Positions 20,401 through 28,140 of a DNA stretch of 64,000 nucleotides are shown piece by piece. The number at the start of each line of letters is the position of its first letter. Position 1 is the first letter of the stretch. The DNA comes from Schizochytrium sp. CCTCC M209059. Taxonomy: Eukaryota > Sar > Bigyra > Thraustochytrida > Thraustochytriidae. A program made the position numbers and the translations under genes. Under the pieces are notes generated by a model, which saw only the letters and a program-made list of their open reading frames with translations, did not search any database and had not been told where the DNA came from. The stretch spans positions 186,001 through 250,000 of the forward strand of contig KN805373.1 in the NCBI GenBank assembly GCA_000818945.1, read 5' to 3'.

Positions 20401-20430
20401 AATCGAGCAAGACAACTTGCCAAAAAGTAG
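17404..20430 (+). CDS. Kinesin with N-terminal motor domain
   Basis: 1008 residues with ATG in the strong context ACCATGG. The motor domain is about 19-400, with P-loop GQTGSGKT at 104-111, switch I SSRSH at 265-269, switch II DLAGSE at 295-300, and the microtubule-binding IPYRDSKLTRLLQNSLGG segment near 341-358. An insertion of about 50 charged residues (about 166-215) sits after the EMYCDEIRDL strand. The neck is followed by long coiled coils (about 575-760 and later), a Gly/Asp-rich hinge (about 500-560), and a basic C-terminus. An N-terminal motor suggests plus-end directed movement. I cannot assign a subfamily with confidence. The 3' end abuts the (ACAA)n array. Confidence 0.95.
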   Translation: MEHKVVNDYTKGTSTGNDHIKVFVRARPPNDGGEAPKDMWTHSPKGNPGKLSIKDPSRHVGEHAFLFDGVLWCTNSQESVFQSVAKPLVEHCLSGYNGCCFAYGQTGSGKTYSMFGEKGAKRGIIPRCVDQIFSFAEREQRKNKHISIKVEVSFLEMYCDEIRDLGRAYVDKEEEKIHKKMKTSEWYLEKLRSRSSFASSPPPELNGTARDKSDDGLQIHEDFEGNVFVKDLAVIPVVKASEVLEIVERGFRLRATHGTKMNEYSSRSHSVFTVRVTQRDASEKTTVVGVLNLVDLAGSERLGKSESEGQRMRETLFINSSLSALGKVAAALDPSTPSAYIPYRDSKLTRLLQNSLGGNAHTSVIATLNPTRVNYEECLCTLQFANRCRAVVNQPRINYLEGSGRGLLQAAIRRLQSQVRRLRFLMAILLAKKNKQLADILRELGHGEVQVLNDGRVRMADGRVLGNTIDVAAIEKQVSNALAARDASEGRSPGSPTDSVLGGGAGGGGVSGLDSMGSFDLANLEASPFFNSILGGDGAVNPGEDSGGNLSDGDDEDDEEAAQWDALGTSGALLRGKMRRLRLKMKNERTDRAYADDRVKSLKSELRTSETTRKNDAERYAKESRRLRDEVASLRKDLVDTRSTAKSKMVVMRRELEARIEAVMQNSKQLQQSTQQHLMQVPSALKVDSAKLEKARKQVARLSETMSKKHAEHIRVLLDANQVQVANVQQQAEYWVMQKDLECRRFVADFNAYHRKRTTEVKDLRRELDVLYDYANVLARTFNKMQRGHYKIRVTSREDLLQEVLVRSDEVPKAPALRFRKLKHQAKVLHSFIRDAEKEAAPSATASSATSGSAAALSCLEKVSSALRSNNVTNNPESAVIGSRSDSKDVDGLPEVGSLLNNVEFQGVRLDADTAAMDEHELRTLVSALRKYTRSDAAQRVIEENLLARVSDHPTVAYIRTLEEGLQTYKQSYEAEAAQHKSLRVAFDSMQRRQRRQEKNRARQLAKK

Positions 20431-20540
20431 AAAAAAGTGGGTATGTTTGAAATTAAAAAATAATGAAGTGAGTTATTGCCGCTCATCCCATTTTGGAGAA
20501 GACTGAGATTTCTTATTTTGCTGTATGCGCGCATCTTGAT

Positions 20541-21114
20541 GCAAGCAAGCAAGCAAACAAACAAACAAACAAACAAACAAACAAACAAACAAACAAACAA
20601 ACAAACAAACAAACAAACAAACAAACAAACAAACAAACAAACAAACAAACAAACAAACAAACAAACAAACAAACAAACAAACAAACAAACAAACAAACAA
20701 ACAAACAAACAAACAAACAAACAAACAAACAAACAAACAAACAAACAAACAAACAAACAAACAAACAAACAAACAAACAAACAAACAAACAAACAAACAA
20801 ACAAACAAACAAACAAACAAACAAACAAACAAACAAACAAACAAACAAACAAACAAACAAACAAACAAACAAACAAACAAACAAACAAACAAACAAACAA
20901 ACAAACAAACAAACAAACAAACAAACAAACAAACAAACAAACAAACAAACAAACAAACAAACAAACAAACAAACAAACAAACAAACAAACAAACAAACAA
21001 ACAAACAAACAAACAAACAAACAAACAAACAAACAAACAAACAAACAAACAAACAAACAAACAAACAAACAAACAAACAAACAAACAAACAAACAAACAA
21101 ACAAACAAACAAAA
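20541..21114. repeat. Giant (ACAA)n tetranucleotide array
   Basis: About 574 bp of almost perfect ACAA repeats (roughly 140 units), starting with four GCAA units. It begins 110 bp after the kinesin stop and ends 27 bp before the PRP17 stop on the other strand, so it should lie in the 3' UTR of one or both mRNAs. It is open in several frames, encoding (KQTN)n or (FVCL)n, which is an artefact of the 4-bp unit. The short internal variation suggests recent expansion. Confidence 0.97.
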
Positions 21115-21140
21115 GGGAAAGATAGTAAACCTATTAGTAG

Positions 21141-22868
21141 TTACTCCCAAAGTTTGATGAGACCATCCCAGGAACATGTCGCAACCCAGCTTGGCTCGAC
21201 AGGATGCCAAATTGCCCCTTGCGTTGGCTGCGAGTGCACCTTGAGCTCCCGAATCTTCTTGCAAGATCCCCATGACCAAAAGAAGAGCTTGCCTGCAGAA
21301 TCGCCCGACATAAGGTACTTGCCATTTGGGGAAAAATCGATGGGCAAGGCGAATCCTGCATTGTTGTGACCTGAGAAGCGCTTTGAGCAGTTGCGGAAAC
21401 GCTCTCTAAACTCGTACGTTACAATCTGATTGTCCATGCTTTGACAGGCGAAGAACGATTTGTCTGGCGAAGTCGTGATAAAGGGCATGCTCTGCATGGA
21501 GGCCTCGGAAATGTACTTGATGGGCACGGGCGTGTTGAGATCCCACACGAGCAACTTTTTGTCGTCTGCGCTTGTCAAGAACCGTCGGTCCTCGTCAAAA
21601 AAAGTGATGGTGTTAACGGCGCCATCGTGATGTTTGTAGCGCTGCACCACCTTGCCTTCGCGGAGATCATATTGGAGAATTTGACGGTCCGAGCAGCCGG
21701 CAAGGACTAGGTTCTCGTCGACTGCCGCGAATCGGACGCAATTCGCCACAGAGCCAATGCCAATCGAAATGATGGCTTGGCCGGTCTCAGTGTCCCACAC
21801 TCGCATGGTGCGATCATAGCTGCTCGATACAAACTTGTCACCGCTCTTATTGAAGACGTGGTCGCGAATGGGCTCCTTGTGCCCCTTGTATGTGCGCATC
21901 AATCCGCGGCCTCCACCAAGGCAACTCTCGTAGACGGCCCAAATCTTCAATGTGCAATCGAGACTCGAGGAAAGGAGCATATGTCCATACTTTGGAAAGA
22001 ACTCGATCTTGGAAACTCCCTTGTCGTGGCCCTTGAAAGTCGTGAGGACGCGTTTCGGAATGTACGCATCGTGACCTTCGCTGGGGCGCAGCGTGGGCGG
22101 AGGCTGCAGCCAACTCCGCCCTTGGTAATCTGTCTCGGCTGCGCCATGAAAGGTCGACTGTAGCTCAAGTTGGCGGTCCACAGTAACGTGTTCGTCCTCT
22201 GTGCCTGCGCGCGCGTCGGCATCTTCCTGCGCCTTTTTGGCGATCTTGTCGCGCTTGCGTTCCTGTTCCGCAAGATACGCCTTTTGCTCCTCGGAGAGCT
22301 CTTGGCGCGCTGGGCCGCTCTCGTCTTCGTCCTCGTCGTCTGCGGGCGCAGCCCACAACCCGTTCCCTGCAAGGGCGCGTTGAAGAAGGGCTTTGTCTTG
22401 CTCGCGCTTTTCTTCCCGTCGTTGACGTTTTCGTCGCTTGCGACCGCTGCTGTCTGTGTTGTGCTGCATTGTTTTGTACAGCTCCATATCAAAACCTGTT
22501 TCGTCCACCGCTGCCTCGCTCACATGAGCCCTACGATGCGTATGCGTAAATGGGTTCACCGGCCCTTCCCCGGGGTTCAAGAGCGTACTCGCCTTGAAAT
22601 TGTGCTTGATCACCTTGGTGTTTTCGTTATTCATTGGCCTTGTCAGCGCCCATGTCGCGTGGCCTTGGACATCTTCATCCTGCACATTGACCTCGGGCGC
22701 CGTTTCGAGCCTCGCGCGTGGCCTTGGAGGCTGTGTCGCAAGCTTTGCCGTCGCCGCCGTCGCCGCGGTGGTCTCGGTCTCCACGACGCCCTCGCTCTCC
22801 CGGCCGCCGGCGGCGCCTGCCTCCTCCTCCTCGGACCCGGAATCCGAAGCGTACCGTATGCCGAGCAT
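21141..22868 (-). CDS. CDC40: Pre-mRNA processing factor 17 (PRP17/CDC40), WD40 protein
   Basis: 575 residues, the normal size. The disordered N-terminal half contains the family's conserved segments (NPFTHTHRR, then DYQGRSWLQPP at about 262). Seven WD40 blades follow from about residue 280 to the end, with GH...WD/WE signatures such as VWDTETG, VWDLNTP and the final GLIKLWE. PRP17 joins the spliceosome around the second catalytic step and is nuclear. An ASDSGSEEEE acidic stretch sits near the N-terminus. The start at 22868 is 247 bp from the U2AF start on the opposite strand, implying a shared bidirectional promoter for two splicing factors. Its 3' end lies against the TTGT side of the tetranucleotide array. 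Confidence 0.95.
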   Translation of the reverse strand: MLGIRYASDSGSEEEEAGAAGGRESEGVVETETTAATAATAKLATQPPRPRARLETAPEVNVQDEDVQGHATWALTRPMNNENTKVIKHNFKASTLLNPGEGPVNPFTHTHRRAHVSEAAVDETGFDMELYKTMQHNTDSSGRKRRKRQRREEKREQDKALLQRALAGNGLWAAPADDEDEDESGPARQELSEEQKAYLAEQERKRDKIAKKAQEDADARAGTEDEHVTVDRQLELQSTFHGAAETDYQGRSWLQPPPTLRPSEGHDAYIPKRVLTTFKGHDKGVSKIEFFPKYGHMLLSSSLDCTLKIWAVYESCLGGGRGLMRTYKGHKEPIRDHVFNKSGDKFVSSSYDRTMRVWDTETGQAIISIGIGSVANCVRFAAVDENLVLAGCSDRQILQYDLREGKVVQRYKHHDGAVNTITFFDEDRRFLTSADDKKLLVWDLNTPVPIKYISEASMQSMPFITTSPDKSFFACQSMDNQIVTYEFRERFRNCSKRFSGHNNAGFALPIDFSPNGKYLMSGDSAGKLFFWSWGSCKKIRELKVHSQPTQGAIWHPVEPSWVATCSWDGLIKLWE

Positions 22869-23115
22869 GGCGTCTTTCCCCCCGCTCCGCTCGCGAGACG
22901 TCCGGTCGGTCTCCGCCGCCGCGGTCGCGCGCCCGCCGGCCTCGAAGGGTCTCTGGAGATGGATGCTTTGGTCAAGGTGAGTCTCGTCTCGAGTCGAGTC
23001 GAGTTGAGCGCATGTAAGTTACGGCGTTATAGTTAGTTATCTTGGCACTTGCGGGCTGTTTGCGCACTTTGGGCCGCGCTCTTCCCCACTTGCGGCGCGG
23101 CGCTGCAAGTCGAGA
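22869..23115. promoter_or_regulatory. Short bidirectional promoter of PRP17 and U2AF large subunit
   Basis: 247 bp between two divergent ATGs. Contains a short (GAGTC)n tract (about 22986-23006) like the one at 1346-1383. No TATA-like element is obvious. Confidence 0.55.
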
Positions 23116-24912
23116 ATGGCGCGCCCAAGTGCACGCGTGCAGAAGAAGCCCTCCCTCCTCGGCGAGCAAAACCAACCACGCGACCACGCGACCGCGCGAC
23201 GCGACGCGAGGCGACGCGACGCGACGCGAGGCGAGAATGGCGGGTCGCGGGCGCGAGATGCCTCGGACGAGGAACGCCGCGAGCGACGGAGGCACAAGCG
23301 GGAGCGCAAAGAGAAAAAACACAAAAAGGACAAGAAACACAAAAAGGAGAAAAAGTCGCGAAAGGATAGCAGAAAGTCGCGTCGAAGGAGCCGCAGCAGG
23401 CGTCGCAGCGCGGGGTCTGCAGATGACTCGGCGAGTGAACGGTCGCGGTCGAGGTCGTCTTCGCGGTCGCCCTCGAGGTCCCGATCCCGATACAGATCCA
23501 AGTCTCGCTCGCGTACGCCGCCTCGAGCGAGGTCGCGGTCAAGGCCTCGTTCCAGATCTCGGTCGGCGGCGCCGCCGCCACCGGGGCCGCCACCTGCACG
23601 CGACGATTACAACTCTGGAACAAATGGTGCCCCGCCTTCGTCATCATATCCTCGACCCGTGCGTTCGCGACGAACCAAGCCCAGTATGTGGGACGTAGCC
23701 CCGGACCAGCTTCCCAGCCATTTGCGCGCAGAGCTTGCGGTTCGCGCGCCGCCCGTGACCCGGAGTCAGCCTGGGAATCCGGTAGCGCAGCGGAGGCTCT
23801 TTATTGGCAATGTGGAGGCTGTTGGTGAACGTGAGATGCAAGACTTTTTCGACAGTGTCCTACAGCGTACCACTGGGGACCGTGCTGGCGAGCGGCACCG
23901 CGTGTTGAATGTGTTTGTGCACACGGAGAAACGCTTTGCTTTTGTAGAGCTCAGCAGCCCTGAACTTGCGACGGCCTGTCTTTTGCTCGACGGACTTGAC
24001 TTTCACGGCCGCACGCTCTCTATTTCTCGTCCAAACGACTATTCCGCGGAGCTTTCGCGCAACGATGGACCCGTACCGGCGTTAGATCTCTCAGAAGTGA
24101 AGATCTCTTCAAAGCGCGGGAGCGGTGCCAATGGGAACGGTGGTGGTGGCGGAGGCCGTCCCGGGGAAACGCACCGTGGTACAATCCCTGATGGCCCCGA
24201 AAAGATTTTTGTGGGCGGCATTCCTCACGATCTTGAGGACAACGAGATTAGCGAGCTTCTCGAATCCTTTGGCAAGCTTCGTGCGTTACACGTTGTCCGT
24301 GACAATAACACGGGTCGCTCCAAGGGATTCGCATTCGCTCAGTACGAAGACCCTGCTGTCACCGATCCGGCCGTCAATGGTCTCAATAATCTCAGTATTC
24401 GCGGGCGCACTCTTTCCGTTCGGCGCAGCGAGCGTCTTCCCCCGGGAAGTAGCGACGCCAAGTCCTCCAATAACACCGCCGGCGGCGGCGGCAGCGAAAC
24501 ATCAAGATATTCTGGATCCGCGCCGGCGGGCATGCCCGGTCCTCGGGGCGGAGATCCGTCATCCTCTGGTTCGCGCATGCATGATTCCAACTTTCCTACT
24601 CCTACCAATATTCTCGTCCTTCAAAACATGGTGACGCAGGAAGACCTTGGCAATCCCGCGGAACGTGACGAGATCGCTGCCGACATCCGCGAGGAGTGTG
24701 CCCAGTACGGCGACCTTCGCTTCGTTCTCATGCCTCGTGCCAACATTGGCGTCACGGATGTTCTGGTCGAGTATGGGGAACCTCACGAGGCTTTGAAAGC
24801 GCTTTTTGCACTGCGTGGCCGCACGTTTGCAGGTCGCACGGTGGGCTGTACCTTTATCTCCGTGGACGAGTATCTGCGTATTCGAAGAAGCGAAGCGCAG
24901 ATTGCGCAGTGA
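23116..24912 (+). CDS. U2AF2: U2AF large subunit (U2AF65), splicing factor
   Basis: 598 residues. It binds the polypyrimidine tract at 3' splice sites and recruits U2 snRNP. In order: a Lys/Arg-rich and RS domain (about 55-150), a W-containing ligand segment for the small subunit (KPSMWDVAP, near 192), RRM1 (about 226-305, RNP2 RLFIGN), RRM2 (about 360-440, RNP2 KIFVGGI and RNP1 KGFAFAQY), and a C-terminal UHM domain (about 498-590) with the Arg-x-Phe motif in GRTFAGRTV. The first about 40 codons overlap a (GCGAC)n tract and may be UTR-like sequence, but no other in-frame ATG lies upstream of the RS domain. A Gly-rich linker separates RRM1 and RRM2. Confidence 0.93.
   Translation: MARPSARVQKKPSLLGEQNQPRDHATARRDARRRDATRGENGGSRARDASDEERRERRRHKRERKEKKHKKDKKHKKEKKSRKDSRKSRRRSRSRRRSAGSADDSASERSRSRSSSRSPSRSRSRYRSKSRSRTPPRARSRSRPRSRSRSAAPPPPGPPPARDDYNSGTNGAPPSSSYPRPVRSRRTKPSMWDVAPDQLPSHLRAELAVRAPPVTRSQPGNPVAQRRLFIGNVEAVGEREMQDFFDSVLQRTTGDRAGERHRVLNVFVHTEKRFAFVELSSPELATACLLLDGLDFHGRTLSISRPNDYSAELSRNDGPVPALDLSEVKISSKRGSGANGNGGGGGGRPGETHRGTIPDGPEKIFVGGIPHDLEDNEISELLESFGKLRALHVVRDNNTGRSKGFAFAQYEDPAVTDPAVNGLNNLSIRGRTLSVRRSERLPPGSSDAKSSNNTAGGGGSETSRYSGSAPAGMPGPRGGDPSSSGSRMHDSNFPTPTNILVLQNMVTQEDLGNPAERDEIAADIREECAQYGDLRFVLMPRANIGVTDVLVEYGEPHEALKALFALRGRTFAGRTVGCTFISVDEYLRIRRSEAQIAQ
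23190..23235. repeat. (GCGAC)n pentanucleotide tract inside U2AF 5' coding region
   Basis: About eight GCGAC or GCGAG units. They encode part of an Arg/Asp/Ala-rich N-terminus in the U2AF frame. The same unit occurs at 5939-6020. Confidence 0.85.
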
Positions 24913-25262
24913 AGGGAATTATACAATCGTAAAAGGGAAGATAGAAAAAAGCAAGCGCGACGGCAACCTGAATTGACCAATTGCTCGAACTGTTTCAATA
25001 TAAAGTTAGCTACGTACATTTTGCAAAAAAGGACATTTATTTTGGACGTTTCGGGTATACTCTCGTGGTTCCTTTCCGCCCGAGCCGACCGCCACTTTTA
25101 AAAATGCGCGAATACGCCACGAACGGAGAAGAAAAGAAAAGAGAAGGAAAGGAAAGCAACGTGCAAGCGTGGCAGCTTGATGATTCAAGCTTGCGATTAC
25201 GACGACGACTGCGATCGGAAAGATTCTTATTCTTTTTTTCCATTTTGAAAGAAGCGAAGTGT
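24913..25262. other. Convergent 3' intergenic region
   Basis: 350 bp between the U2AF and GST stops. A-rich, with no repeat or ORF worth naming. Confidence 0.5.
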
Positions 25263-25985
25263 TTACATTTTCGACTTTTTGAAGAGCACGTTTGCGACGT
25301 CTTTGAAGTTCTTGGAGGTCTTGGCGTTCTTGCCAATGTTCTGATTCTCATTCTTCAAGGTCTCCACGCCGCGTCGCACCGCCGGCCGGTTTTTGAGCTC
25401 GTCAAACCACCGCTGAAGGTTCGGCATCTCGCTGAGATCCTCAACGCCAAAGCGACGGTACGGAATGATCCAGCCATAGCTTGCCATATCTGCAATGGTG
25501 TACTCGTCACAGGCGAGGTATTTTGTTTTCGCGAGCTGGACGTCCATGACCGAAAGCAGACGCTTGTATTCGCGCTTGTAGCGCTCGAGAGGGTACGTGT
25601 GGTCGGCCTTTTCATCAATCAAGGGCGCATAATTCACGAAATGTGACACTTGGCCAGCCATGGGACCAAGGCCGCCCACTTGCCAAAAGAGCCACTGCAA
25701 GACCTCATACTTGTACTTTTCGGGGAAGAATGCTTTCCACTTTTCCGCCACGTACATGAGGCAGGCCCCAGACTCAAAGACGGTCTTGGCGCCATCGCGG
25801 ATGGCGGGGATGCGCCCGTTGGGCGACACGCTCAGGAACTCTTCGGTAAACTGCTCGCCCTTGCCAAGGTTCACGCCCACGACCTTGAAGTCCTCTCGGC
25901 TCATCTTGCCAGACTCCACGAGCTCCTCAACCAGAATGCTCAGTTTCCAGCCATTGGGCGTCGGAGCGAAGAAGACCTCGAGCAT
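25263..25985 (-). CDS. Glutathione S-transferase, Nu-class (YfcG/YghU/Ure2-like)
   Basis: 240 residues. The N-terminal thioredoxin fold has APTPNGWKLSILVEEL, where the Thr-Pro-Asn motif replaces the Tyr/Ser/Cys active site of classical GSTs. It then has SPNGRIPAI with the conserved cis-Pro and FESGACLMYVAEK with the glutathione-binding Glu-Ser. The helical C-terminal domain has QWLFWQVGGLGPMAGQ and the folding motif YTIADMASYGW. Bacterial relatives reduce disulfides with glutathione rather than conjugating xenobiotics; that role here is inference. A Lys/Asn-rich tail follows about residue 215. No targeting signal, so probably cytosolic. Divergent from the coiled-coil gene at 26618. Confidence 0.88.
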   Translation of the reverse strand: MLEVFFAPTPNGWKLSILVEELVESGKMSREDFKVVGVNLGKGEQFTEEFLSVSPNGRIPAIRDGAKTVFESGACLMYVAEKWKAFFPEKYKYEVLQWLFWQVGGLGPMAGQVSHFVNYAPLIDEKADHTYPLERYKREYKRLLSVMDVQLAKTKYLACDEYTIADMASYGWIIPYRRFGVEDLSEMPNLQRWFDELKNRPAVRRGVETLKNENQNIGKNAKTSKNFKDVANVLFKKSKM

Positions 25986-26617
25986 CGCTTCACTGTGCTT
26001 TGCCTCGCTTCTCGGTGCGCGCTCCGCTGCGGTGCGGTGCTGTGCTTGAAGCCAAGTTTTCCGCTCGCGTGCCTCCCTTTGCCCTTCTGCCGTGCAGTGA
26101 TCCTATCAACGATCCGGATTTGCTTGCCCCCCCCCCAACTCAGCTCGCAGGTTCTGCGCTCGTCCTCAGTCCCCACCTTTTTGCTAGTAATGTGAAGATC
26201 AACACGATCTTCACATTGTTGAAGACGGTCTTATACTTCGCTGCCATCCGTGCGGGAAAACTCGGCAAGATGTGTGGGTGCTAAAGAGCAGCTTGACGTC
26301 TTGATGTCTTATCACATACGTATCCATGTGACTTCAATTGAGCCACGAAGAATTTGTTGGTCTCTGCGGCAGATTCTTCCGAGTCATTACTTGCGAGCGG
26401 AAAGAACTTTCAGAACGTATGGAACCGTTGTCCATGTCGCGGGCGCGGACTCGTCGCCTTGATTGACTGACCCCTGAGAGCGCTCGCTCACAGCAGCGAC
26501 GGCGAGTCCGTCAAAAGCTCTTGGGATCACATCCATTCGCGGCGGCAGCGACGACGACGACGACGACGACGACGGCGCACGCAAGATCAATCAAAAGAAC
26601 CGTGGACGCACGGAGAG
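25986..26617. other. Divergent promoter region with a perfect hairpin
   Basis: 632 bp between the GST and coiled-coil gene starts. It contains the 29-bp inverted repeat at 26189-26217 and a short (GAC)n tract (about 26549-26573). No ORF supported. Confidence 0.55.
26189..26217. repeat. Perfect 12-bp inverted repeat with 5-nt loop
   Basis: AATGTGAAGATC at 26189-26200 and its exact reverse complement at 26206-26217 are separated by AACAC. It could form a hairpin in RNA or be a dimeric protein-binding site. It lies about 200 bp upstream of the GST ATG. Confidence 0.9.
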
Positions 26618-28072
26618 ATGGGGTCACTGGACGTGGACGCCTCAGACGCCGAGTCGGAGATCAGCGAAGACCCGGAGGAGACGAAGAGCGGGGGCCGTGG
26701 CGACGGCGGCGGCGGCGCGGGCAAAGATGCGATCCGCGTGGCCGAACTGGAAAAGGAGCTGGCGGCCACCAGAGAGCAGCTCCGTGCGACGCAACAGACG
26801 GCCAAGGACCGCATGCGCGAGGTAAATCGCCTCAAAGGTCTACGCGAAGACCTGAGCGCAGCCAACGAGGCCAATGCACGCTGTAAAGAGCAAGTCAAGC
26901 GACTCACAAGCGACAAAGAAACACTTGTCGCGCGAGTACAAAGCGCACAAAATGCAGAACGCGAGGCTCAGGCGGAGGCAAGACGCAAGAATGCCGAGGC
27001 CTCCGAGGCACGCAAAGAACTGACCAAGATTCGCGAGGATCTCGAATGGGAACGGAAGTTCCGTGCCGGCCAGGAAAAGGCCAAGGACAGGCTTACGCGC
27101 ACCGTTCAAGTCTTGCAGACGCAAGTCAAGCAATAAACAGACTTTACAGGCGTCGCACAAAAACAGCTTCTCGAAGAGCAAAAGGAAGTTCATCGGGAAC
27201 GAGCGCAACGACTGCTTGAAGTGCACAAACTCAAGGCCACGCAAGATGAGCGCGATGAAATGCGTGCCCTCGCGGAGAAGAAGCTCGCCGAAGCGGAAAG
27301 CGCGTTACGCAGCGCAGATTATATGCATAAACAGCTCGAACCTCTGCGGTACTCCTTGCAGGAGTTTGAACGCCTCGCGCAGGACGATGCTGCGCAAATC
27401 GAGTCCCAGGGATCCCTTCTCGCGGAAGCTGCAGCGAATGCAGAACGTTTGCAGATGAGCATTGCTCGCAAAGATGAAGAGATTGAGCTCCTTACACGGC
27501 GCCTTGAAAAGCTGTCCAAAGCGCAAAGCTCATTGAGAGCCCAGGTTTTCCGACTGCTCAAGACGCACCCTGAGCTCGCACCTTTTGTCCCGCAGGTTGC
27601 GCAATCTTCTCTCTCGGGAGTCATGGCCACGCGAGTGCTTGGCTGCGAAGGTCAGATTCCCGCGCTGGGCAGTCGAACGCAGTCCCTTCGTGATGATCTC
27701 ACAGAAGGGACTCACGAAAGCGATGGCGACGAAGACGAGGCTGCGCGAAACAGCGCCATCAAATTCGCGCTTCTCCTCGATGACTGTCTCGAGCAACTTG
27801 ACGACAAGCCACGAACTGCATTTGAGCGCCTTACGATGCCAGAGATCGCAGGTTCAAAATCGCTCGATGAAACTCTCTGTGATGCAGGAGAACGGTCCGC
27901 GCAAACAAAGTCAACCCGCCGCAAAAAAACTTCACCGTTGCCTTCGCCTAAATTGCACGAGCAGGGCGCCAGATTCGTGGGTCACGGTCTCGGACTTCGC
28001 AAAGCGCCAATCTCGGTCTCATCAGTGAGTCTACGGAAACGTTGCGACGAGATTGTGCGAGGACGCGCTTGA
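26618..28072 (+). CDS. Coiled-coil protein with an in-frame TAA (broken, recoded or mis-spliced)
   Basis: From the ATG at 26618, 172 codons of acidic N-terminus and heptad-rich coiled coil run to TAA at 27134-27136. The same frame then continues without interruption to a stop at 28070-28072. The sequence after TAA keeps heptads (QKQLLEEQKEVHRERAQRLL) and coding-like codon use, so both parts look like one 484-residue protein. Short candidate introns around the TAA (25-46 nt, ending in TTTACAG at 27149) would shift the frame. Explanations are a sequence error, a recent nonsense mutation, stop-codon readthrough, or a longer in-frame intron such as 27063-27149. The second part ends in a Ser/Lys-rich tail. 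No family recognised. Confidence 0.6.
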
Positions 28073-28140
28073 CTTTCTTCAAATTCAAAACTTGTGAATG
28101 GTGCGGCCAGCGAGCAGACAACAGTCGCATAAGCAGTATT

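Noticed and set aside
20337..21369. Open frames encoding (KQTN)n or (FVCL)n across the tetranucleotide array
   Set aside because: A 4-bp unit without stop words is open by construction, and no gene signal flanks it.
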